Shown: positions 1 to 6,096, counted from the stretch's first letter. The stretch is DNA of 11,942 bases from Comamonadaceae bacterium (GCA_947374485.1 CANCCF010000120.1:1-11942); one strand, 5' to 3'. Made by a program: numbers and translations. Notes: a model not told the origin generated them from the sequence alone.

Positions 1-838
1 GGTACAGGAACGAGCCGAACACAGCCGCCTTGACGGCCTCGTCAATGTTCGCGTCGTCCAGCACCACCAAGGGCGACTTGCCACCCAGCTCCAGCAGGCA
101 GCGCTTCAGGTGCGCGGCAGCCTTCAGGGCGATGATGCGGCCCACGCGGGTGGAGCCGGTGAAGTTGATGCGGCGCACGGCCTTGTGGGCGATCAGCGCG
201 TCAATCACTTCGGGCGCGTCCTGGGGCGCATTGGTCACGAGGTTGAGCACGCCGGGCGGGAAGCCTGCTTCCACCAGGGCATCGGCCACCAGCGCGTGGG
301 TCTTGGGGCTGGCTTCCGAGGCCCGGAATACCACGGTGTTGCCGCAGGCAATGGGGTAGGCAATCGCGCGTGCCGCCAGCACCACCGGGCCGTTCCACGG
401 CACGATGCTCAGGATCACACCCACGGGCTGGCGCACCGTCATGGACAGCGCACCGGGCTTGTCGGTGGGAATGGTTTCCCCCTGGATCTGGGTCACCATG
501 CCGGCGGCTTCGCGGAACAGGTTGGCAGCCAGGTGCACGTTGAACCCAGCCCACAGGGCCGCAGAGCCGACTTCGGCGCCCATGGCTGCTATGAACTGTG
601 GTGTTTTCGATTCCAGCACATCAGCGGCCTTGAGCAGCAGGCGACGTCGCTCGCTCGGCGCGCTGTTGCGCCAGCTGAGGAACGCGGTCTGGGCGGAGTT
701 CACTGCGGCCAAGGCGTCTGCCACGCCACCCGCGGCGGCACGGGTCACCACCTCGCCGGTGTGCGGGTGGGTGCGGTTGAACGTGGCGCCGGATTGGGCG
801 GCCACGCTCTGGTTGTCAATGACGAGTAGCGATTCCAT
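1..838 (-). CDS. Aldehyde dehydrogenase (salicylaldehyde/vanillin dehydrogenase-like), C-terminus beyond the window
   Basis: NAD(P)+-dependent oxidation of an aldehyde to the acid, in the cytoplasm. The gene starts with ATG at 838, preceded by a good Shine-Dalgarno (GCAGGAAA), and leaves the window after 279 codons of about 480 expected. Visible family landmarks are VPWN (Asn149, oxyanion hole), the cofactor stretch CGNTVVFRASEASP, the turn NFTGSTRVG (about residues 225-233) and LELGGKSP with the general base Glu250. The catalytic cysteine should fall just beyond the left edge, so activity cannot be judged. The VPWNGPVVL and VFRASE wording is like salicylaldehyde (NahF) and vanillin dehydrogenases rather than betaine-aldehyde enzymes, but the substrate is inferred. 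It lies 50 bp behind the GMC dehydrogenase on the same strand, which suggests an alcohol-to-acid pair in one operon. Confidence 0.9.
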   Translation of the reverse strand, partial: MESLLVIDNQSVAAQSGATFNRTHPHTGEVVTRAAAGGVADALAAVNSAQTAFLSWRNSAPSERRRLLLKAADVLESKTPQFIAAMGAEVGSAALWAGFNVHLAANLFREAAGMVTQIQGETIPTDKPGALSMTVRQPVGVILSIVPWNGPVVLAARAIAYPIACGNTVVFRASEASPKTHALVADALVEAGFPPGVLNLVTNAPQDAPEVIDALIAHKAVRRINFTGSTRVGRIIALKAAAHLKRCLLELGGKSPLVVLDDANIDEAVKAAVFGSFLY

Positions 839-888
839 TTTCTATTTCCTGCGGTTTGTGATTCGGGGTTGATGAAAAACGTGCGGCT

Positions 889-2628
889 TCAGCCTTGGGT
901 CAGGATGTCGGCCATGCGCTCGCCAATGAGTGCGCAGCTGGCCATAGTGGCCACGCCGGCAATGCGCGGCATGATGGAGCTGTCGGCAATGCGCAGGCCC
1001 TGCACGCCGTTCACGCGCAACTTGCTGTCCACCACGGCCTCGCCGTCACGGCCCATGCGGCAGGTGCCGGACTGGTGGAAGTAGGTGGTGGCGCCGTTGC
1101 GCACAAAGTCTTCCATGGCTTTGCCAGTGAGCTTTTTGCCGGGAGCCACTTCGCGCTTCACGAAGTCTTTCATGGCGGCCGAGTTGCCTATTTCTCGACA
1201 CACCTCGATGCCGTAAGCCAGCGCCTTGACGTCATCCGGATGGCTCATGAAGCGGGCATCCACCACCGGGCGGTCGGCGGGGTTGGCGGAGCTCAGGCGG
1301 ATCTCGCCACGGCTCTTGGGTGCCACCAGGCCGGCGCACAGGGCCCAGCTGGTATTGGGCGGCGAATACTCCTTGCCAATCACTTCACTGGCGTAGGGCA
1401 GCTCGATCTGCACCAGGTTGAGGTCGGGTGATGCCAGCCCTGCCTGGCTCTTGAGGAAGCCCGCCGCATTGGCCGCGCTGTTGCGGTGGGGAATGTGCTC
1501 TTTGGGCTCCCAGATGCAGCCGCCGTGCAGGATGTGGTCCTGGAAGTTGCGGCCGACTTCTTTGGCATTCACCAGGGTCTTGATGCCGTGTTGGGCGAGC
1601 TTGGCCTCGTCACCAATGCCGCTGAGCATCAGCAGCTTCGGCGTGTTGATGCCACCGGCGCTGACAATCACCTCGGTGTTGGCGCCGATGGTCTTGGGGC
1701 CGTTGGCTGTGGCGATCTGCACGCCGGTGGCCCGGGTGCCTGCAAAGGTCAAGCGGTCCACATGGGTGTTGACGATCACGGTGACATTGGGCCGCGACAG
1801 GATGGGGTACAGGTAGGAGCGCGCCATGCTCTGGCGGCGGCCATCCCGGATGATCTGGTTCATCAGCGCAAAGCCGGTGCCGCCCTCTTCGCGCAGCCCG
1901 TTCTGGTCGGCAAAGACCTTGTAGCCCAGGCTGCGGCAAGCCTCCAGCATGGCCGGTGCCACAGGGTGCGGGTTGGCGGCAGGCTGGCACCACACCGGGC
2001 CGTTCTTGCCACGGTAACGGGCGTCGGGCGCGCCTTGCCAGTTCTCCATGCGGCGGTAGATTTCCAGACCCGCCTCATAGCCCCAGGCCTTGTCGCCACT
2101 GGCCTCGGCCCAGAACTCCAGGTCGGCCTTGAAGGGGCGGGCCCAGATGGTGGCATTGATGCTGCTGCCGCCGCCCACCACGCGCCCCATGTGCTCGGGA
2201 ATGGCGCGGTTGTTGGTGCTGGGTGCGGCCAGGGCCACGTCTTTCCAGTCGCGCTCGGAGCCCAGGTTGGTGAACCACACGCTGGGGTCCATCACCGAAG
2301 GCGCGGTATCCCAGTCACCCGCTTCGATCATGAGAATGGAGGCGTCCTTGCGCGTGGCCAAACGGCCCACCAGGGCGCAAGCCGCCGAACCGGTTCCCAC
2401 CACCACATAGTCATAGGCCGCCTGCAACTTGGCGCTGTGCTCGGTCTGGTTGGCACGGATGGCATCGAGCTCATCGGCCAGGGCACTGAGGCCCACGCTG
2501 GCAAAGCCGGCCGCAGTGGCGGCGCGCATGAAGCCGCGGCGGCTCAAGCGGCCGGCAATCAGGGCACGCTCCAGATGCTCCAGCAAGCTGTCCGAGGGGG
2601 CATTCGTGTGGTTGGAATGGGGTTTCAT
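889..2628 (-). CDS. Tat-exported GMC-family FAD-dependent dehydrogenase
   Basis: Flavoprotein of the glucose-methanol-choline family, probably oxidising a primary alcohol and passing electrons to a membrane or quinone acceptor. With ATG at 2628 it has 579 residues. A GTG at 2679 would add 17 residues with no better ribosome site, so I prefer ATG, although neither start has a strong Shine-Dalgarno. Residues 28-36 (LSRRGFMRA) followed by a short hydrophobic stretch form a twin-arginine signal, so the mature enzyme should be periplasmic. The FAD-binding fold begins at residues 73-83 (DYVVVGTGSAA), followed by MIEAGDWD, the GMC signature GRVVGGGSSINATIWARP and a second signature around INTPKLLMLSGIG. 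The catalytic His is His518 in FHQSGTCRMG. The usual second catalytic residue (Asn or His in the GNTxA motif) is Ala560 here (AGVATMAS). The aldehyde dehydrogenase follows after 50 bp. The substrate is not known. Confidence 0.92.
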   Translation of the reverse strand: MKPHSNHTNAPSDSLLEHLERALIAGRLSRRGFMRAATAAGFASVGLSALADELDAIRANQTEHSAKLQAAYDYVVVGTGSAACALVGRLATRKDASILMIEAGDWDTAPSVMDPSVWFTNLGSERDWKDVALAAPSTNNRAIPEHMGRVVGGGSSINATIWARPFKADLEFWAEASGDKAWGYEAGLEIYRRMENWQGAPDARYRGKNGPVWCQPAANPHPVAPAMLEACRSLGYKVFADQNGLREEGGTGFALMNQIIRDGRRQSMARSYLYPILSRPNVTVIVNTHVDRLTFAGTRATGVQIATANGPKTIGANTEVIVSAGGINTPKLLMLSGIGDEAKLAQHGIKTLVNAKEVGRNFQDHILHGGCIWEPKEHIPHRNSAANAAGFLKSQAGLASPDLNLVQIELPYASEVIGKEYSPPNTSWALCAGLVAPKSRGEIRLSSANPADRPVVDARFMSHPDDVKALAYGIEVCREIGNSAAMKDFVKREVAPGKKLTGKAMEDFVRNGATTYFHQSGTCRMGRDGEAVVDSKLRVNGVQGLRIADSSIMPRIAGVATMASCALIGERMADILTQG

Positions 2629-2681
2629 GGTGATGCGTTTTGAATGGGTTGTGTTGAAAGGTGGTGTCTCCAGTGGCACTT

Positions 2682-2699
2682 GCCCTGCGCACGCAGGGC
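2682..2699. promoter_or_regulatory. GC-rich inverted repeat in the GMC gene leader
   Basis: Perfect 8-bp arms GCCCTGCG and CGCAGGGC are separated by CA, about 54 bp upstream of the preferred GMC start codon. It could be a dyad operator or an mRNA hairpin in the 5' leader. No T-run follows on the minus strand, so it is not a typical terminator. It touches the left end of the 79-bp repeat, with which it shares the last three bases. Function is inferred only. Confidence 0.4.
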
Positions 2700-2775
2700 G
2701 CCACCGAACACCAACTTTAGAAACTCGCTTTCAATGCAAATACATCGGGATTTCCCTAGGCGTGGGTTGTTCCAT
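2697..2775 (+). repeat. 79-bp dispersed repeat, copy A
   Basis: This stretch aligns without any gap to 3632-3710, with 59 of 79 positions identical by hand count. The first 22 columns are identical (beginning GGCGCCACCGAACACC), as is the right end GTTCCAT, and the middle is divergent. The outer parts form an imperfect inverted repeat (GAACACC at the left, GTTGTTC at the right, one mismatch). Both copies are in the same orientation and lie on either side of the toxin-antitoxin pair. Its right end overlaps a separate 21-bp palindrome. It resembles a REP- or MITE-like intergenic element, but I do not recognise a named family. Confidence 0.75.
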
Positions 2776-2786
2776 ATGGGAACAAC
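2766..2786. promoter_or_regulatory. 21-bp palindrome, candidate operator of the GMC/aldehyde dehydrogenase operon
   Basis: Perfect 8-bp arms GTTGTTCC and GGAACAAC flank a 5-bp centre (ATATG). It lies about 140 bp upstream of the GMC start and about 70 bp upstream of the toxin start, between the two divergent genes. Dyads of the GTTCC-N5-GGAAC kind are typical of dimeric repressors or activators, for example of the IclR family, but no regulator gene of that family is in the window. Half of it belongs to repeat copy A, while copy B lacks the second arm. Confidence 0.45.
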
Positions 2787-2824
2787 TGGGGTGTGCTTTT
2801 GGATTCTGCAGGCCTGCATCTGCC

Positions 2825-2853
2825 TTGCAACAAGTTAGCGCATTTGCTAACAT
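2825..2853 (+). promoter_or_regulatory. Candidate promoter with embedded operator for the toxin-antitoxin pair
   Basis: TTGCAA (2825-2830) and TAACAT (2848-2853) are separated by 17 bp and match the -35 and -10 consensus at 4 of 6 positions each. A perfect inverted repeat, GTTAGC (2834-2839) and GCTAAC (2846-2851) with a 6-bp spacer, covers the spacer and the -10 box, which is where an Xre-type antitoxin would bind to repress its own operon. The -10 box ends only 5 bp before the toxin start codon. The repeat is seen; promoter activity and autoregulation are inferred. Confidence 0.55.
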
Positions 2854-2858
2854 ACGGC

Positions 2859-3185
2859 ATGCCATACCAAATCGATTACTTTCACGAACGGGTGCGTTCT
2901 GAAATCGAGGCATGGCCCGTGGATGTGCTCGCTGACTACGCCCGTCTGATCGAACTTCTGGCCGAGTACGGGCCAAGCCTTCGTCTGCCACATTCGCGCG
3001 CCTTTGGCGACGGGCTATTCGAGCTTAGGCCCCGTGGCCGCTCCGGCATTGGTCGGGCGTTTTACTGTTATTTGGTTGGTAAGCGCGTGCTTGTCTTGCA
3101 CGCATTCATCAAGAAGTCCCAGCAAACCCCGGATAGCGACTTAAAGCTCGCTCGTAAACGCCTTAAGGAGGTGCAGCATGGCTGA
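2859..3185 (+). CDS. RelE/HigB-like toxin (phage-derived Gp49-like family)
   Basis: A 108-residue protein resembling the Gp49-like/HigB group of RelE-superfamily toxins, which act as ribosome-dependent mRNA interferases in the cytoplasm. Typical features are the strand-turn-strand part around residues 46-82 (RAFGDGLFELRPRG, then RAFYCYLVGKRVLVLHAF) and the lysine-rich tail KKSQQTPDSDLKLARKRLKE (residues 85-104), matching the usual 'FxKK..TP..ei..A..r' pattern. I chose ATG at 2859 because family similarity begins there; upstream in-frame codons lie in the promoter. There is no Shine-Dalgarno before it. The gene overlaps the antitoxin by 8 bp, and the toxin-first order is that of HigBA modules. 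It looks intact. Confidence 0.88.
   Translation: MPYQIDYFHERVRSEIEAWPVDVLADYARLIELLAEYGPSLRLPHSRAFGDGLFELRPRGRSGIGRAFYCYLVGKRVLVLHAFIKKSQQTPDSDLKLARKRLKEVQHG
3165..3172 (+). promoter_or_regulatory. Strong Shine-Dalgarno of the antitoxin gene
   Basis: AAGGAGGT lies inside the 3' end of the toxin gene, 5 bases before the antitoxin ATG. It is a perfect match to the anti-Shine-Dalgarno, in contrast to the toxin gene, which has none. This would favour antitoxin over toxin synthesis from the shared mRNA. Confidence 0.85.
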
Positions 3186-3495
3186 TCTGAAATACAACCC
3201 CGTCCCTCATACCCACTCCGAGTTTCTTGCCTCCGCACGCAAGCGCCAAGGCTTCGCGGAGGCATACGACAGTCTTGAGCTCGAGTACGCGCTGGCCGGG
3301 CAAATGCTCAAGGCACGCTCCAAGGCGGGCATGACCCAAGACGCCGTGGCTGAACGTATGGGTACAACGAAAAGCGCAATCTCACGCCTGGAGGCGGCGG
3401 GTCGGCATGCGCCATCATTGGAAACGCTAAAGAAATACGCAGCCGCAGTGGGCTGTGAACTGCAGGTCAAACTCGTTCCGCGAAAGGCCGCATGA
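3178..3495 (+). CDS. Xre-family helix-turn-helix antitoxin (HigA-like)
   Basis: A 105-residue DNA-binding protein that should neutralise the preceding toxin and repress the shared promoter. Residues 38-98 form a Cro/CI-type helix-turn-helix: LKARSKAGMTQDAVAERMG, then TTKSAISRLEAAGRHAPSLE with the recognition helix, and KKYAAAVGCELQVKLV as the closing part. Residues 1-37 are an N-terminal extension (FLASARKRQGFAEAYDSLE) common in partners of Gp49-like toxins, probably contacting the toxin. The start at 3178 overlaps the toxin end by 8 bp and has a perfect Shine-Dalgarno. The gene is complete. The likely operator is the inverted repeat over the promoter at 2834-2851. Confidence 0.9.
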   Translation: MADLKYNPVPHTHSEFLASARKRQGFAEAYDSLELEYALAGQMLKARSKAGMTQDAVAERMGTTKSAISRLEAAGRHAPSLETLKKYAAAVGCELQVKLVPRKAA

Positions 3496-3516
3496 CGGTG
3501 AACTGAGCGGCACGTG

Positions 3517-3621
3517 ATGACCAATCAACGCGCTGTTTTTGCTGGACTGGTTGAGGGTTTTGACGCACTGAAATACGAGCGTGAGGGCAAGCTCGTGCTG
3601 AGAACCTTCAAGGTACAAAAA
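3517..3621 (+). pseudogene. Truncated 5' end of a second antitoxin-type HTH gene
   Basis: ATG at 3517 opens MTNQRAVFAGLVEGFDALK, continuing YEREGKLVLRTFKVQK. This matches, from memory, the N-terminal arm of Xre-type antitoxins that pair with RelE toxins ('..LMEGfdALkaeREGKlTLRthkV..'), in which a helix-turn-helix of about 60 residues normally follows. Here recognisable similarity stops at about 3621, and the reading frame runs into the 79-bp repeat, ending at a TGA at 3712-3714 after residues without family character. The helix-turn-helix is therefore missing. It starts 21 bp after the intact antitoxin, on the same strand. It may be a fusion product of 65 residues if still translated, but I regard it as a remnant. 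Confidence 0.6.
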
Positions 3622-3631
3622 GCGGGATCAC

Positions 3632-3710
3632 GGCGCCACCGAACACCAACTTTTGCAACTCGCATCCGCTCCCAAAGAAGCGGGATTTCAAGAAAGGCGG
3701 GGTGTTCCAT
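3632..3710 (+). repeat. 79-bp dispersed repeat, copy B
   Basis: This copy aligns to 2697-2775 over the full length without gaps, 59 of 79 identical. Its ends form a perfect 7-bp inverted repeat, GAACACC (3641-3647) and GGTGTTC (3701-3707), and an inner CCGCT/AGCGG pair could extend the fold. The flanking AAAAGCGGGATCA may also belong to the element. It interrupts the antitoxin-type reading frame that starts at 3517. Read on the minus strand, it begins MEHPAFLEIPLLWERMR and ends KVGVRWRR, against MEQPTPREIPMYLH, stop, KVGVRWRR in copy A. Confidence 0.75.
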
Positions 3711-3780
3711 TTGAGCGCAACAACGGTGCCCTTGGAGTTACTTCTAGACACCCCCGCCGTGACAGTCAGTGGTTCCCGAA

Positions 3781-3941
3781 TCAATCGCGCAGCAGATCAT
3801 CCAGCGACCTCTCGAAAATTTCGGATATGTAATTCCCCGCCGACTCCTTCTGAAATAGCACATGCCGATCCGCGAAGTCTTGCCACGAAGCAAGCTCAGC
3901 TTGGCAATCAGCTGTTCGCGTTTGGTGTTGGGGGTGCTCAT
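3781..3941 (-). pseudogene. Small gene of about 53 codons broken by a one-base deletion
   Basis: ATG at 3941 begins MSTPNTKREQLIAKL. A shift of one base at about 3897 continues ELASWQDFADRHVLFQK and ESAGNYISEIFERSLDDLL, ending RD and TGA at 3781-3783. Restoring a single base (CTGGAG instead of CTGAG) gives one coherent 53-residue acidic, helical protein. Unshifted, the first frame runs into Arg-rich sequence that does not look like protein. It follows the Fic gene stop by 14 bp on the same strand, so it was probably the last gene of that unit. I do not recognise the family. A sequencing error would produce the same picture. Confidence 0.5.
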
Positions 3942-3955
3942 GGCCAATGTTCTCT

Positions 3956-5077
3956 TCAGGCGTAGGGGGTAAATGCGTTGCTGTCGTCGGCTAGCAACTG
4001 CATGAGTTTGGGGTGAATGAATAGCTTTTCTTTGCCGGCCTGCACTTCGCGTAGCACGCCGATGGCGGCCAGCTCTTTCAGGTAGCGCGAGGCTGACTGG
4101 CGCTGGGCAATATTTTTCTCTACCAGATTGCCAATGCGGCAATAGGGCTGCTCAAAGACCACGTCCACCAGCTCGCGGGTGTAGATCTTGGGCAGGCGCG
4201 AGCGCACATGGGTAGTGGTGTGCTCGGCTAGTGTGCGGATGGCGGCAATTTTGCCGGTAGTCCACTTGGCCGTTTCTTCCACGGCCTGCAGCATGAAGAT
4301 GACCCAAGGCTCCAGGTTGCCGCTGCGGGTTGTGTCCAACAGCAGGCGGTAGTAGTCGGCCTTGTGGGCAATGATGTGGCGGCTCAGATACAGGATGGGC
4401 AATGTCAACAGCTCAGCCTGGATCAGGTACAGGATGTTGAGCACCCGGCCGGTGCGTCCGTTGCCGTCGGCAAAGGGGTGAATCGCCTCAAACTGGTAAT
4501 GGCCCACGGCCATGCGGACCAAGGGGTCCAGCTCCGTCTGGTTGTGCAAGAAGCGCTCCCAGTTGGCCAGCAGCTCGCGCAAGCAGGCCTCGCCCTCGGG
4601 TGGGGTGTAGATTACCTCACCCGTGCGGTCGTTGATGAGCTGGGTGCCGGGCGTGCGGCGAATGTCCAGGTCCGCCGCCTTGATGGTCCGGCAGACTTCA
4701 ACGGCCGTGGCCGTACACAAGGGGCGCGCTGCCAACGACTGGTAGCCCGCATACAGCGCGGTGCGGTAGCGCAATGCCTCTTTGGTGGCGGCATTAGCCA
4801 AGTTGTCGCCGCCCTGGGCGTACTGAAATAACTGATCGGCTGTGGTGACGATGTTCTCGATTTCCGAGCTGTCTTTGGCTTCCAGCAGCGGTATGGTGTT
4901 GATGAGCATCGTCTGGTTCGGAATCAGCTCTGCTGCCTGCTTGAGCTCGGCCAAGGCCGCACGGGCCGTGATGCATTGCTTGAGTACCGCCTTGGTTTCC
5001 AGGTCTGCCGCAGGCGGCAGCGGAGGTAGTTGGTTCCAGGGCTTGTCAGCGCGCCAATAGGGGGAGGAATCAGTCAT
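3956..5077 (-). CDS. Fic-family protein with N-terminal inhibitory motif and C-terminal winged helix
   Basis: Probable AMP-transferase (AMPylator/de-AMPylator) modifying target proteins in the cytoplasm. With ATG at 5077 it has 373 residues. The order is an N-terminal Fic_N region, the inhibitory motif S70-xxx-E74-N75 (SSEIENIVTT), the complete core motif HPFADGNGRTGR at 200-211 with catalytic His200, and a winged-helix domain at about 295-362. It thus resembles class II Fic proteins such as SoFic, in which the inhibitory Glu blocks the ATP gamma-phosphate. Earlier in-frame ATGs (5104, 5134) exist, the latter inside a palindrome, and none has a good Shine-Dalgarno, so the start is uncertain. 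The winged helix and the upstream palindrome suggest autoregulation. The target is unknown; such genes are common in accessory and defence regions. It looks intact. Confidence 0.92.
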   Translation of the reverse strand: MTDSSPYWRADKPWNQLPPLPPAADLETKAVLKQCITARAALAELKQAAELIPNQTMLINTIPLLEAKDSSEIENIVTTADQLFQYAQGGDNLANAATKEALRYRTALYAGYQSLAARPLCTATAVEVCRTIKAADLDIRRTPGTQLINDRTGEVIYTPPEGEACLRELLANWERFLHNQTELDPLVRMAVGHYQFEAIHPFADGNGRTGRVLNILYLIQAELLTLPILYLSRHIIAHKADYYRLLLDTTRSGNLEPWVIFMLQAVEETAKWTTGKIAAIRTLAEHTTTHVRSRLPKIYTRELVDVVFEQPYCRIGNLVEKNIAQRQSASRYLKELAAIGVLREVQAGKEKLFIHPKLMQLLADDSNAFTPYA

Positions 5078-5111
5078 GTCGATGTTTTCTGCTTTTTGGA
5101 ACATGAGACCA

Positions 5112-5138
5112 GCACATGTCGATGCCGTCGACATGTGC
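5112..5138. promoter_or_regulatory. 27-bp palindrome upstream of the Fic gene, candidate operator
   Basis: Perfect 11-bp arms GCACATGTCGA and TCGACATGTGC are separated by TGCCG, 35 bp upstream of the preferred Fic start. The core TGTCGA, or its complement TCGACA, occurs four times between 5077 and 5173 (5077-5082, 5117-5122, 5128-5133, 5168-5173). A cluster of half-sites around a perfect dyad is what a dimeric DNA-binding regulator would need; the Fic protein's own winged helix is an obvious candidate. The repeat is seen directly; the role is inferred. Confidence 0.6.
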
Positions 5139-5175
5139 AAAGAACGTGTCTAAATTTCCTTATTTCGTCGACACA

Positions 5176-6096
5176 TTAGACCACGAACCAGCGAATGCTA
5201 AACAAGGATTGGCTGCGGCTGGCACGGTGCAAGCGCTTTTCAAGTGAGGCGATCAGGGCATCGCGACGGGCGTCGATTACGTCCTCCACCGCAAAGATTT
5301 CTTGCCGCTGGCGACGTTGCTCGGCTTCGGTCTTGCGGATGTCTTGCTGCAGGCGTTGCGCGTCTTCCATGCTAAGGGCCAGGCGCGCCTGGCGCTTGAG
5401 TCCCATGAGCTTGAGTTTGGTGTCCTTGAGCGCCTTTTCAGCCGAGGCAATGCGGTCATCGGCCCAGGCGTCGAGCTTTTCGCGCTCTTGCTGAAAGAAC
5501 TTGTCGTTCTGTTCCAGCGCGCGACTGAGCGTGGCTTCCAACTGCCGCTGGGTATTGGCCTGCAAGGCCTCAGGCTTGGAGGCCCGTACTTCTGCCGTGG
5601 TGGCGGTCAGGTAAAACAGTTTTTCGCACGACTCTTGGTCCAGGACTTCACCCGCGTCGCTCATGGCGGTAAGGACCAAGTGCTCTTCGTTCTGAAAGCT
5701 GTCGAGCTCCAGCAAGCTCAGTTGCAGCCACCCGGCCTGCCCTACAAGCCGTTCAATCATGCTGATACGGGGCTTGTGTGATCCGTACTGAAAGGTCAGC
5801 GCTTGCATGGGCGCGGCCACATTGCGGCCACAGTCCAGCACGTACTGACCCAGCGGGTGGGTTAGGCGATAGATGCGGGCGTGTTCCGGTGCCATCTCAC
5901 CCTTGCGGATCAGGCTATAGGCGCCAGCGGGCGCTTGCGCCACGGGCGGGGTTTTCAGCTCGAAACCAAGCGCTGTGTTGTCAAAGCAGGCATTGGGGGC
6001 GAGCACGTACTGGGTCATCCTCGCTGTGATATTGAACACAACACTTCGTCTTGCCAGCCTACTCATGGCCAAATGTGTGTAGGCCGGCCCGAACAT
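5176..6096 (-). pseudogene. C-terminal fragment of a SNF2-type helicase (DISARM DrmD-like)
   Basis: The 306-residue frame matches only the C-terminal region of large SNF2-family helicases of the DrmD kind. It has the segment EHARIYRLTHPLGQYVLD (about 71-88), a beta-rich part up to FQNEEHLVLTAMSDAGEVLD, a long coiled coil (about 185-292, including FFQQEREKLDAWADD and EIFAVEDVIDARRDALI) and the family ending LFSIRW. Whole proteins have roughly 1000 residues. The two RecA-like helicase domains (Walker A, DEAH) are absent, and an in-frame TGA at 6124-6126 closes the frame upstream. No partner genes of DISARM (methylase, DrmA, DrmB, DrmC) are in the window. It is a truncated remnant, possibly still translated from an internal ATG (6096, 6066 or 6018). 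The Fic gene follows on the same strand. Assignment is from family memory. Confidence 0.75.

Noticed and set aside
1486..2643. Long plus-strand open frame (about 385 codons) opposite the GMC gene
   Set aside because: It is antisense to a gene with clear family motifs, has a His/Gly/Ala-rich composition typical of GC-rich shadow frames, and no recognisable domain.
2793..2858. Longer toxin starting at 2793
   Set aside because: The extra residues are encoded by the promoter and operator region and have no family similarity; ATG at 2859 is where the toxin family begins.
2697..3710. Repeats as integron attC sites around a TA cassette
   Set aside because: The size and the TA cargo fit, but the ends do not match the required RYYYAAC and GTTRRRY core sites, and no integrase is seen.
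3744..4142. Minus-strand 132-codon frame beginning inside the Fic gene
   Set aside because: Its first half is the Fic gene in the wrong frame; only the part from 3941 onward has meaning, as the start of the frameshifted 53-codon gene.
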